A stretch of 7,824 bases of DNA from Simkania negevensis (lineage in GTDB: Bacteria; Chlamydiota; Chlamydiia; Chlamydiales; JAFITR01), in assembly GCA_017116025.1 (NCBI GenBank), contig JAFITR010000072.1, forward strand, positions 1 to 7,824, in the 5' to 3' direction. How positions within the stretch are numbered: position 1 is the stretch's first letter; each line of letters opens with the position of its first letter. Below the pieces are notes generated by a model, which was not told the origin of the DNA, made no database searches, and was given only the letters and a program-made list of their open reading frames with translations. The position numbers and the translations under genes are program-made. This document shows, in pieces, positions 1 through 6,374 of this stretch.

Positions 1-773
1 AGGAGCAGATGGGAGCCTACCGCCATGCGCGTTAACGAGAGATCTCCCCCCTCTTCTTCAACATTGATGAGGGTAAAATCCGTCGTTCCTCCTCCTATGT
101 CGACGACAAGGAGGCGGTCACCAACGGCAAGGTGGGTACGCCATTCGTCGGGATTGTGGTAGAGCCATGCGTAAAACGCTGCTTGAGGCTCCTCCATAAG
201 GACGACCTCTTCAGGATAACCGGCCAACAGAGCGGCCTCTTGAGTGAGCTGCCTTGCACTCGGATCGAAAGAAGCAGGGACAGTGATCAACAAAGACTGG
301 TCAACAAAAGGGGCATCGGGAAAACGCAAATTCCACACTTCGCGCAGGTGGCGCAGAAGCTCTGCTGTCACAGCAAGCGGGCTCGTACGAGGATCGTCTT
401 CACCAGCAGTGTATGGGAGAAGTGAAGAGCGGCGATCGATGCCAGAGTGACAAAGCCACGATTTAGCCGATGTCACCAGGCGTGAAGGGAGTTCTCCACC
501 GCGTTCGCTAGCAGCAGAACCGACACAAAACTCTCTGTCAGAAGCCCAGTCGACGGCAAAAGAACCTGCCTCTAACTCCTCCTTGAGGGGATAGTAGAGA
601 GAGGAAGGCATCGTCTTCCGCTCTTCCTGAGAGCCACTACGCACCATCTGAGGGATAGGAAAGAGGGAGATTTCGGGTAGAGAAGAAGCTTCGTCCTCTC
701 CAATTTTTGCATAAGACATGGTAGAGTTCGTTGTACCAAGATCGATACCGATGAGATATTTCGACTTGCTCAT
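1..773 (-). CDS. Hsp70-family (DnaK-like) ATPase, N-terminal part, runs off left edge
   Basis: I translated this frame by hand from the ATG at 773-771; it stays open for 257 codons to the window edge, so the C-terminus is missing. The visible part is an Hsp70/actin-type nucleotide-binding domain: phosphate-1 motif GIDLGTTNS at residues 9-17, the SAKSWL segment about residue 105, MEEPQAAFYAWL near residue 200, and phosphate-2 motif DIGGGTTDF at residues 225-233. The SAKSWL and EEPQAAFYAWL forms are unlike housekeeping DnaK and fit the Hsp70 subfamily that I recall next to DUF2760 genes. Its ATG overlaps the stop of the DUF2760 gene (ATGA, 770-773), implying translational coupling. Likely role: ATP-driven cytosolic chaperone for a restricted client set. 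Whether a substrate-binding domain follows cannot be seen. Family call is firm; subfamily is inferred. Confidence 0.93.
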   Translation of the reverse strand, partial: MSKSKYLIGIDLGTTNSTMSYAKIGEDEASSLPEISLFPIPQMVRSGSQEERKTMPSSLYYPLKEELEAGSFAVDWASDREFCVGSAASERGGELPSRLVTSAKSWLCHSGIDRRSSLLPYTAGEDDPRTSPLAVTAELLRHLREVWNLRFPDAPFVDQSLLITVPASFDPSARQLTQEAALLAGYPEEVVLMEEPQAAFYAWLYHNPDEWRTHLAVGDRLLVVDIGGGTTDFTLINVEEEGGDLSLTRMAVGSHLL

Positions 774-1273
774 TGCTGCGCTTTTACCTCCACCTCTGCG
801 GGGCAGATGATTGCAGTTTTTTTCTTTCCCACTTGGCGTGGAAGGGAGACTTTGTGAGCTTGCCAGCCTTTGTGTTTAACGATGCCTGAATAGGGAGGAG
901 CTCCTTGTACATCACCAACAAGCTTAATTTCAGAAGGATCATACCCCACAGGGACATTAAACATCTCTCCTTCACCGTTTTCAACAACAGGACGTATGGT
1001 GACATAGTCTTCCAATGTTTTATGGCACTCATCGTGCACCTTACGCACAGCAGCACCTATCTGTGCATCGCTATAATTTACGATATCCTCTTCGAAGAAA
1101 TCGACAAGACGTCCCGACGACTGCAACAACTCTAACAAACGCAAATGTGAGCTACTATCCTCTCCCTTCTCAAGAGAGTCGTCGCTCTCCCGCTCGCCAG
1201 CAAGAAAACGTTGTGCCCCTTCTTTGTCCCGAAACGTTTTAAAAAAAGCCTTTAACGCCAAGCCTAATGCCAT
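770..1273 (-). CDS. DUF2760 domain protein
   Basis: A 167-residue protein with no signal peptide or membrane segment. The C-terminal two thirds match what I know of DUF2760: LLELLQSSGRLVDFFEEDI, then YSDAQIGAAVRKVH, a central VTIRPV strand, VPVGYDPSEIKL, and an ending with PPYSGIVKHKGW and a KVSLPRQ strand. The first ~45 residues are charged and less conserved. The function of DUF2760 is unknown; members are commonly found beside Hsp70-family genes, and here the stop codon overlaps the start of such a gene. A role as a cofactor or adaptor of that Hsp70 is inference. The ATG at 1273 has a strong purine-rich ribosome site. The gene lies 21 bp downstream of the degenerate M24 gene, so the three probably share a transcript. 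Confidence 0.88.
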   Translation of the reverse strand: MALGLALKAFFKTFRDKEGAQRFLAGERESDDSLEKGEDSSSHLRLLELLQSSGRLVDFFEEDIVNYSDAQIGAAVRKVHDECHKTLEDYVTIRPVVENGEGEMFNVPVGYDPSEIKLVGDVQGAPPYSGIVKHKGWQAHKVSLPRQVGKKKTAIICPAEVEVKAQQ

Positions 1274-1275
1274 AA

Positions 1276-1286
1276 CCTCTCCTCTT
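1276..1286 (-). promoter_or_regulatory. Ribosome binding site of the DUF2760 gene
   Basis: Minus-strand AAGAGGAGAGG ends two bases before the ATG at 1273, with GGAG at 1282-1279 giving normal spacing. It lies wholly in the 21-bp gap after the M24 paralogue, so this gene can initiate independently within the shared transcript. Confidence 0.7.
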
Positions 1287-1294
1287 ACACAATC

Positions 1295-2485
1295 TTAAAG
1301 CAAACAGGTAATCTCCTGCTGGTCGCCCGTCGTCATGATCACCTTTCTATCTTTGTCAACAAAGATATCATTCTCAACACGCATACCAAATTTGCCGGGA
1401 ATATAGATACCTGGGCCTAAAGCAAAGCATGTCCCTGGAAGGATTTCCCTAGTATCCCTGATCTCAAAATTATCGAGATGGGTACCACTACCATGAAGAA
1501 AAACATCAATATTGTGTCCCACCCGGTGAGTACAATACTGCCCATACCCACCCTTTTCAATCACCTCACGCGATACCTCATCTACCTCATACCCATAGAG
1601 CGGATCGCCACTTTTGAAACGATCGCGCATCAACTTCAACGCCGCCTTGCGCGCACGCTTGAGCAGATCAAAGACCTCCTGCTGTAATGGTGTCGGTGCT
1701 GTATCGGCCACTGCTACCCGAGCAACATCTACATAAACAGTATCAACACTGTTCTTCTTTCCAGATAAACTCAGTAAAAGATAGTCTCCCTTCTTAATCG
1801 ATTTTGCCGTCTCTTTTCTTACATTAAAGTAGGGATCAACCGAATGTTCATTCACGGCAACAATCATATTATATTCCGAAATACAGTCATATATGATGAA
1901 CTCCTTCATCACAAATAACAACACTTCGTATTCCGTAATCGTCTTGCCCTTAGACAAATAGTCGGAAATCAGCAGGTATGCTTTCTTGTAAATCACCTCA
2001 AAAATCGCCGCTACCTCGACATGTGAACGCATCTTATCCTCGTCCCACACCCCATTGAAACGTTGCAATAATGCCGAAGAGCTCACAACCTCCACACCAA
2101 AACCTTTCACCACCTCCATCGTCCCTGCATCAACACGCGAAACATACGGCACACCGTTACGCGGAGAATACTCCATCGCTATCCGACGTCTTCCCTTCAA
2201 TACCTTCCCCAAAGACTCCTCAAGCTCGTGCCAATTCAAATAAGAATGGATCTTTCCAGGAAGGTGCTTGTACAAACACTCCTGCAATTTCGATACGATC
2301 GCCTCCGGCTGGCCGCGACGCGGAATCCAATAAAAAAGACGGCGTGTATACACCGTGTTCAAAGGAAGCTCAAGGAGATGACACGCATGCTCGTTCATCC
2401 CTTGAAAGTCATACAGCAGCCAACCATCTAAGCCATCGCGCCCTAAATCCTCCTGAATCTTCTCTATTTTTTCTTTGAAGCTCAT
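1295..2485 (-). CDS. M24-family pseudo-aminopeptidase (Xaa-Pro peptidase paralogue lacking metal ligands)
   Basis: This 396-residue protein is homologous end to end with the intact M24 protein at 2746-3936, including GWLLYDF, the AMEYSP..GVPYVSRVD block, GVEVVSS, and the final LL. Several residues expected for metallopeptidase activity are changed, judged by direct alignment: the first metal Asp (D238 in the neighbour) is S239, the fourth ligand Glu (E357) is G357 in the ALGPGIY segment, and the His in the DPHY motif (H218) is Y219. The second Asp (D253), His 320 and 324, and the last Glu (E371) remain. Two of five dinuclear-site ligands are therefore gone and hydrolysis is unlikely, yet the frame is intact and the fold motifs are kept, so it is probably a functional non-enzyme. 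An upstream GTG at 2500 would add five residues; I prefer the ATG at 2485 because it aligns with the paralogue start and has GGGGTG 7 bases upstream. Confidence 0.92.
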   Translation of the reverse strand: MSFKEKIEKIQEDLGRDGLDGWLLYDFQGMNEHACHLLELPLNTVYTRRLFYWIPRRGQPEAIVSKLQECLYKHLPGKIHSYLNWHELEESLGKVLKGRRRIAMEYSPRNGVPYVSRVDAGTMEVVKGFGVEVVSSSALLQRFNGVWDEDKMRSHVEVAAIFEVIYKKAYLLISDYLSKGKTITEYEVLLFVMKEFIIYDCISEYNMIVAVNEHSVDPYFNVRKETAKSIKKGDYLLLSLSGKKNSVDTVYVDVARVAVADTAPTPLQQEVFDLLKRARKAALKLMRDRFKSGDPLYGYEVDEVSREVIEKGGYGQYCTHRVGHNIDVFLHGSGTHLDNFEIRDTREILPGTCFALGPGIYIPGKFGMRVENDIFVDKDRKVIMTTGDQQEITCLL

Positions 2486-2492
2486 AGAATAA

Positions 2493-2498
2493 CACCCC
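2493..2498 (-). promoter_or_regulatory. Ribosome binding site supporting the ATG at 2485
   Basis: Minus-strand GGGGTG lies 7 bases before the ATG at 2485-2483. It is modest, but it is the only purine-rich candidate and supports this start over the GTG at 2500. Its first two bases fall inside the palindrome at 2497-2507. Confidence 0.35.
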
Positions 2499-2507
2499 AC
2501 TTAGTGG
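2497..2507 (-). repeat. 11-bp palindrome overlapping the start region of the pseudo-M24 gene
   Basis: On the plus strand CCACTTAGTGG is a perfect 5-bp inverted repeat around one central base. It abuts the 9-bp repeat run at 2504-2548 and overlaps the ribosome site of the pseudo-M24 gene. It could be an operator half-site pair or a small RNA hairpin affecting initiation; an 11-bp palindrome can also arise by chance. Confidence 0.35.
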
Positions 2508-2548
2508 ACAACATGGACATCTTGAACATAATAGACATAGTGGACAAT
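2504..2548. repeat. Five degenerate 9-bp direct repeats
   Basis: Plus-strand units are GTGGACAAC, ATGGACATC, TTGAACATA, ATAGACATA and GTGGACAAT, at 2504, 2513, 2522, 2531 and 2540. The GAC/AAC core keeps strict 9-bp phase and the two outer units are almost identical. The run lies in the probable leader of the pseudo-M24/DUF2760/Hsp70 group, 19 bp from the ATG at 2485. The function is unknown; a repeated protein-binding site, a leader RNA element, or coding repeats in a small plus-strand frame are all possible. Confidence 0.55.
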
Positions 2549-2725
2549 ATAAAAAACCTTTCTTCTAACATTAAAACAAAACAGTATAGTTATTTATTTT
2601 TCTTTTTGTTTTTTTGTGCCTTTGCGTCAGTAATTCCCGCTAAAAACGTAATCAGTCACGAGGTGCAAGAACTCGCGTTTTTATTGATCTATTTGCTTAT
2701 CTTGTTCCTTTCCGTGGCTATTTAA
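2513..2725 (+). CDS. Possible small hydrophobic protein (doubtful)
   Basis: A plus-strand frame of 70 codons (73 from a GTG at 2504) fills the intergenic region. Unlike other plus-strand frames it is not the shadow of a gene. It would encode an Asp/Asn-rich start built from the 9-bp repeats and two hydrophobic stretches, YLFFFLFFCAFASVIPA and LAFLLIYLLILFLSVAI, like a small two-pass membrane protein. Against it: there is no ribosome site before either start, the T-rich DNA gives Phe/Leu codons automatically, it would be the only plus-strand gene, and it runs through a terminator-like inverted repeat and the presumed promoter of the next operon. I think it is more likely not a gene. Confidence 0.15.
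   Translation: MDILNIIDIVDNIKNLSSNIKTKQYSYLFFFLFFCAFASVIPAKNVISHEVQELAFLLIYLLILFLSVAI
2583..2588 (-). promoter_or_regulatory. Candidate -10 element for the pseudo-M24/DUF2760/Hsp70 operon
   Basis: Minus-strand TATACT matches five of six bases of the sigma-70 -10 consensus and lies about 100 bp before the ATG at 2485. It is preceded by A-rich DNA with no good -35 hexamer. The AT-rich gap after the terminator-like structure is where a promoter would be expected, but such hexamers are common in AT-rich DNA. Confidence 0.25.
2642..2682 (-). terminator. Candidate terminator after the intact M24 gene (symmetric)
   Basis: AAAAACG at 2642-2648 is the exact inverse of CGTTTTT at 2676-2682, and inside it CGAG (2659-2662) pairs with CTCG (2672-2675). 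Read on the minus strand, the 5' arm AAAAACGCGAG is continuous and the 3' arm carries a 10-base bulge before CGTTTTT, ending in a T run. It starts 63 bases after the M24 stop codon. The bulge weakens it, so intrinsic termination is plausible rather than certain. Confidence 0.35.
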
Positions 2726-2745
2726 ACCGTTGCCCTTTAAATCTT

Positions 2746-3936
2746 CTACAATAGTGTAACGATCTCATCTTGTATACCTCCGGTGATGCGGATAGTCTTA
2801 TCACGAGTGATGACGAGATCGAATTCGAGCCTGACGCCAAACTCTCCTGGGAGGTAGATACCTGGCTCAACGGAGCAACATGTACCTGGCAATAGGTATC
2901 TAAAGTCTTGCGTTTCGAAGTTATCGAGGTGTGTTCCATCACCGTGATTGCCTTCGATGCCGATATTATGTCCTGTTCTGTGGGTAAAGAACTCTCCATA
3001 TCCTGCATCGGAGATGATCTGTCGACAGACTTGATCGACCTCCCAGCCTTGAACAGCTCTGCCTTCTTTATAACGTGCTTTAATCAGGTCAACACCGGCA
3101 AGGCGAGCATGTTTAACGACATTAAAGACTTCTTGATGTTTCTGCGTCGGTTCGACATCAGCAACAGCGACACGTGCAATATCGGCAAAAGCAGACCCTG
3201 GGTCTTTATGTCGGCACCATAAGTCGATCAAGACAAAATCACCTTTTTTGATGAGAAGAGCTCCTTTAGCGGTAGGTACGTAATGTGGATCAGCGGCATG
3301 TGCATTAACAGCACAGATGGGGGAGCCGTCGGAGTAGCAGTTGTTTGCTTCGAATTGTTCTTCAATGAATTTATGGACATCGTATTCGTTGATCGTTTTA
3401 CCACTTTCGAGATGGCCTTTGATCAATGCCCAAGAGTCGGCGGCAATGGTATCAACGAGATCGGCGGCAAAAAGGTGTGATTGCAGGGTTTTTTCATCCC
3501 AGAACTGTTGGTAGTACTGCATAATTTGAGCAGAAGAGACGACTTCAACACCACATTTTCTTACAGCATCGACAGTACCACCATCGACTTTAGAGACGTA
3601 CGGTATTGCATTATTTGGGGAGTATTCCATAGCGACTTTTTTTCTTCCTGTAAGGAGTGATGAGAGGTGGTGATCGAGCTGTTGCCAAGAGTTGTAGACG
3701 AGTTTTTCGCCTGGGAGGTGGCTCAGAGGTTTTTGTTCAATCGCGTGCAGGATTTTTACAGGCTCTCCTACAACAGGCAACCAGTAAAACCAGCGACGCG
3801 TCCGGTGAGCTTTATCTATATTTAGAAATTGGCAAGCGATTTCATTGTTGCCACGGAAATCGTAAAAGAGCCAACCATCAATCCCCTCTTGGACAAGACA
3901 CTCTCTCGCTTCTTTTATTTTTTGATTCAGCTCCAT
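2746..3936 (-). CDS. pepP: M24-family Xaa-Pro aminopeptidase (intact)
   Basis: A 396-residue cytosolic metallopeptidase of the M24B (aminopeptidase P/prolidase) type, expected to remove N-terminal residues in front of proline using two divalent metal ions. The N-terminal creatinase-like domain spans about residues 1-150 and the pita-bread catalytic domain the rest. All five metal ligands are visible: D238 (LIDLW), D252 (FADIAR), H323 (TGHNIG), E357 (SVEPGIY) and E371 (RLEFD), with further active-site His at 218 (DPHY) and 319. It starts 16 bp after the HEAT-repeat gene behind a perfect ribosome site. A HEAT-pepP pairing is, from memory, also seen in Chlamydia. The symbol is by family; substrate choice between Xaa-Pro peptides and dipeptides cannot be read from the sequence. 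Confidence 0.92.
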   Translation of the reverse strand: MELNQKIKEARECLVQEGIDGWLFYDFRGNNEIACQFLNIDKAHRTRRWFYWLPVVGEPVKILHAIEQKPLSHLPGEKLVYNSWQQLDHHLSSLLTGRKKVAMEYSPNNAIPYVSKVDGGTVDAVRKCGVEVVSSAQIMQYYQQFWDEKTLQSHLFAADLVDTIAADSWALIKGHLESGKTINEYDVHKFIEEQFEANNCYSDGSPICAVNAHAADPHYVPTAKGALLIKKGDFVLIDLWCRHKDPGSAFADIARVAVADVEPTQKHQEVFNVVKHARLAGVDLIKARYKEGRAVQGWEVDQVCRQIISDAGYGEFFTHRTGHNIGIEGNHGDGTHLDNFETQDFRYLLPGTCCSVEPGIYLPGEFGVRLEFDLVITRDKTIRITGGIQDEIVTLL

Positions 3937-3943
3937 CGTACAA

Positions 3944-3950
3944 CTCCTTT
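3944..3950 (-). promoter_or_regulatory. Ribosome binding site of the intact M24 gene
   Basis: Minus-strand AAAGGAG lies 7 bases before the ATG at 3936. It is the strongest Shine-Dalgarno match in the window and sits wholly in the 16-bp gap after the HEAT gene. Confidence 0.8.
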
Positions 3951-3952
3951 AT

Positions 3953-5767
3953 CTAGTTGTTTAAATATGTTATTAACGACGACGACGCAACGATACGCAC
4001 CTGCTGTGAAGGATCTTTAAGAGCCTGCACGAGGAATGTCCGGGAAGTTTCATCACCAGCATGAGCGACCGCTTCTAGCAAAACCATCTTCATCTGATGA
4101 GGGGCGTCGTGGAAGGCTTTGTGAAGGAGATCGACCGCACGCGGCTCCCCTCCCCAGGAGGCGAGGAGGAGAGCAGCACGCACTTTGATGGCACGGTCGT
4201 CTTGGTCGAGGAGAGAATAGACGCTATCAGCAGCATAAGCGCCCCCTTCTTCTAACAGGATCGAAGCTGCTGTAGCCGTCAAGTCGTAGTTTCTTTCAAG
4301 AAGGTGCTCTTTTACCAGTTTCTCAATATCTGGATAGTTGAGTAGTGCAAGCAGGCCAAGTAAGCCGAGGCGTGTCTTCTGATTTATTTCCTCGGGGGAG
4401 GCTAGGGTACGATAAAAGTCTGCTGCTCCATCTATTGTTGAGAGCAGGGGAAAATATCTGATCGACCCTGTGCGCCAAAAGATACGATCTTGGCAGGTGT
4501 GCAGGAAGGTAGCGACCGCTTCTGCCGCTTCTTTTGTAGCGAAGCGCTGGGAGATCAAGGCAAGAGCTAAATTGACTCGAACGAGAGGATCTTGCGTTTT
4601 GTGGAACATCTGAAGAAGCAGGTTGTTGTTCCTCAACCCTACTGCTGCCACAGCAGAAGCAGCTTCGTACCTAACAGCTTCTCTCGAATCGTCAAGAAAA
4701 CGTCCTAACACCTCCATCCCTTGCTGCGGGCTTTTTAACGCATACACCCAAGAAGCATATACAGCGACAAAGGGATCTAGGTCAGCCATACCTTGTTCTA
4801 TTGTCCGGTCGATATCGAGGATCTGATAAGCTTTGAGCAGGCCTAAACAACGCCATGCCGCCTTACGCACCTCTGTAGAAGCGTCTGTCGTAAGCGTTAG
4901 AACAGCAGCCGCATGTTCCTGCAAACCCAGATACCCTACCGCTTCACAAGCAAGAAGCCGAAGAGCACTACGTCGGCTTTCCGTAAGAGCAACAAACTCC
5001 GCTACATCGAGTCCTTCCAACATCTGTACAAGCGAGGCTGTCGCTACCATACGAAGGGACAAGTCGCTGCTTTCGTCAGACAAGAGCGCTTTTAAATCCG
5101 CTACTGCCTCTCTATGCTCTAGCGCACCTAATGCATGTGCCGCAGCGAGGCGCACCTCGTAAGCAGAGTCTTGACGAAAGAGACGCAACACCCCCTTCTT
5201 GAGTTTTTCGTCACGGTATATTGACGAGAGCAGCACAGCTGCACGCCTTGTCTCTATAGCAGGATCCTCCATAGAGCGGCATAGTATATCGACGGCGCGG
5301 AAATCTTCTGTCAATCCGGCGGCAATCGTCGCCAACGAGCGGGTAGCGACCGACTCTGAAGCGGCACCATCGGCGATCACACTCCACGCAAGATCATGCA
5401 AAAGCGAGCGCACTGCTCTGGAATCCAAAGAAAGAACCTCTGCATGGCGATCGAACAGCTCCAATGCGGCAACAAGCTGCCCACCTCCTGCGTAGGCGCG
5501 TATAGCAGCGGCAATAAGAGCCGGATCGTCAGGATAACGTTTTAACGCTGTTCGAGCTTTAGCAATCGCAGAAGAGTAGTCATGAAGTTCCAAATGAGCT
5601 CTAAGGCACTGCGTTATCTCATTGAGCGAAAGAGAAGCAAGCCAACCTTCAGGTTCATGGGCAGTTGCAGTTGAATTTGCTGCTACTGGCAGCGCCCAGC
5701 TGCTGCTACACAAGCAAAAAAACAGAAGGGACAACGCCCTCCATCCCCTCAGCAACGCGCTACTCAT
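3953..5767 (-). CDS. Exported HEAT-repeat protein
   Basis: I chose the ATG at 5767 (604 residues); a TTG at 5776 would add three. The N-terminus reads MSSALLRGWRALSLLFFCLC then SSSWALPVAA, a Sec signal peptide with likely cleavage near residue 27 or 31; no proper lipobox surrounds the cysteines. Residues ~60-110 look like a TPR-type helical pair (AIAKARTALKRYPDDPALI). From ~155 to the end the protein is a series of HEAT-like helical repeats, e.g. AYEVRLAAAHALGALEH, STEVRKAAWRCLGLL, REAVRYEAASAVAAVGL, AIKVRAALLLASWGG and QQVRIVASSSLITYL. Such solenoids act as protein scaffolds; the partner is unknown. The start overlaps the lytic transglycosylase stop by 8 bp and has no ribosome site, so translation is probably coupled. 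Periplasmic location shared with the transglycosylase suggests an envelope role, which is inference. Confidence 0.87.
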   Translation of the reverse strand: MSSALLRGWRALSLLFFCLCSSSWALPVAANSTATAHEPEGWLASLSLNEITQCLRAHLELHDYSSAIAKARTALKRYPDDPALIAAAIRAYAGGGQLVAALELFDRHAEVLSLDSRAVRSLLHDLAWSVIADGAASESVATRSLATIAAGLTEDFRAVDILCRSMEDPAIETRRAAVLLSSIYRDEKLKKGVLRLFRQDSAYEVRLAAAHALGALEHREAVADLKALLSDESSDLSLRMVATASLVQMLEGLDVAEFVALTESRRSALRLLACEAVGYLGLQEHAAAVLTLTTDASTEVRKAAWRCLGLLKAYQILDIDRTIEQGMADLDPFVAVYASWVYALKSPQQGMEVLGRFLDDSREAVRYEAASAVAAVGLRNNNLLLQMFHKTQDPLVRVNLALALISQRFATKEAAEAVATFLHTCQDRIFWRTGSIRYFPLLSTIDGAADFYRTLASPEEINQKTRLGLLGLLALLNYPDIEKLVKEHLLERNYDLTATAASILLEEGGAYAADSVYSLLDQDDRAIKVRAALLLASWGGEPRAVDLLHKAFHDAPHQMKMVLLEAVAHAGDETSRTFLVQALKDPSQQVRIVASSSLITYLNN

Positions 5768-6374
5768 ATTTAGCAATACGATTCATGATTTTTAAACAAC
5801 GGAAGCGCCAGAGGACATCTTTAACATGCTCCACTGTCGTCGGCCTCCTATTCTGCATACCTCCCTGATATGTTGCAAGGTCATCAACCCCATCAAAAAT
5901 GCTAAGGACTAGCGTGGGGCCTGCATTATACGAGTGCAAGACAGGTGTCGTTGCATCACCTCCGTACCAATTAGCAACCTTCTCCATACGACGATCACTA
6001 CCTCCAAAACGATCGTAGAGGTAACGTAAGTAGGCCGTACCATACCGGATGTTTTTAGCTGGATCGAAAACATCTCCCTGCGCACCTTCATCACTAGAAA
6101 TAATACCCACACGCTGCAACTCTTCAATCGTTGTTGGCTGCAGCTGCATCAACCCACGATCGCCCTGCATAGATACTTGCAGCGGAGAAAAGCTGCTCTC
6201 ACGGCTAATCACAGCAGCGACAAGCAAAGGATTCAGCCTCCACTCATGCCCCTGCCTAACAACGACCTCTCGATAACGCAAGGGGAAGAGACACTCTCTG
6301 GCGATCAGAAAAGCAGCAAAGAGGCAAACCAGGCCACACACCAGGCTCAACAGAAGAGTACGCCGACCTACCAC
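5760..6374 (-). CDS. Membrane-anchored lytic transglycosylase (SLT family 1 domain)
   Basis: A 204-residue protein with an N-terminal hydrophobic segment (about residues 6-24) that would anchor it facing the periplasm. The rest is a soluble-lytic-transglycosylase domain: catalytic Glu59 in ISRESSFSP, GDRGLMQLQP (71-80), FDPAKNIRYGTAYLRYL (103-119) and YNAGP (149-153). These enzymes cleave peptidoglycan glycan strands to 1,6-anhydro ends. About 23 residues, including a WYGGD segment, separate RFGG from YNAGP, more than the usual ~8-10. The start is a GTG placed directly after the TAG of the HIT gene and in the same frame; no in-frame ATG occurs before Met69, so GTG is needed for the anchor and catalytic Glu. 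In a member of the Chlamydiota it would imply a remodelled peptidoglycan layer. Confidence 0.9.
   Translation of the reverse strand: MVGRRTLLLSLVCGLVCLFAAFLIARECLFPLRYREVVVRQGHEWRLNPLLVAAVISRESSFSPLQVSMQGDRGLMQLQPTTIEELQRVGIISSDEGAQGDVFDPAKNIRYGTAYLRYLYDRFGGSDRRMEKVANWYGGDATTPVLHSYNAGPTLVLSIFDGVDDLATYQGGMQNRRPTTVEHVKDVLWRFRCLKIMNRIAKYE

Noticed and set aside
2071..2478. 135-codon plus-strand frame opposite the pseudo-M24 gene
   Set aside because: It is antisense to a conserved M24 sequence, and its Pro/Ser/His-rich composition is typical of a shadow frame.
1295..2485. Pseudogene call for the second M24 gene
   Set aside because: It is full length with no frameshift or stop, keeps fold-defining motifs and leads a tightly packed operon; only catalytic positions are lost.
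2486..2500. GTG start at 2500 for the pseudo-M24 gene
   Set aside because: It adds five residues with no counterpart in the paralogue, and the better placed purine-rich site serves the ATG at 2485.
4623..5495. Several plus-strand frames of 60-109 codons inside the HEAT gene
   Set aside because: They overlap a clearly coding minus-strand frame, are Ser/Thr/Arg-rich with no recognisable domain, and have no ribosome sites.
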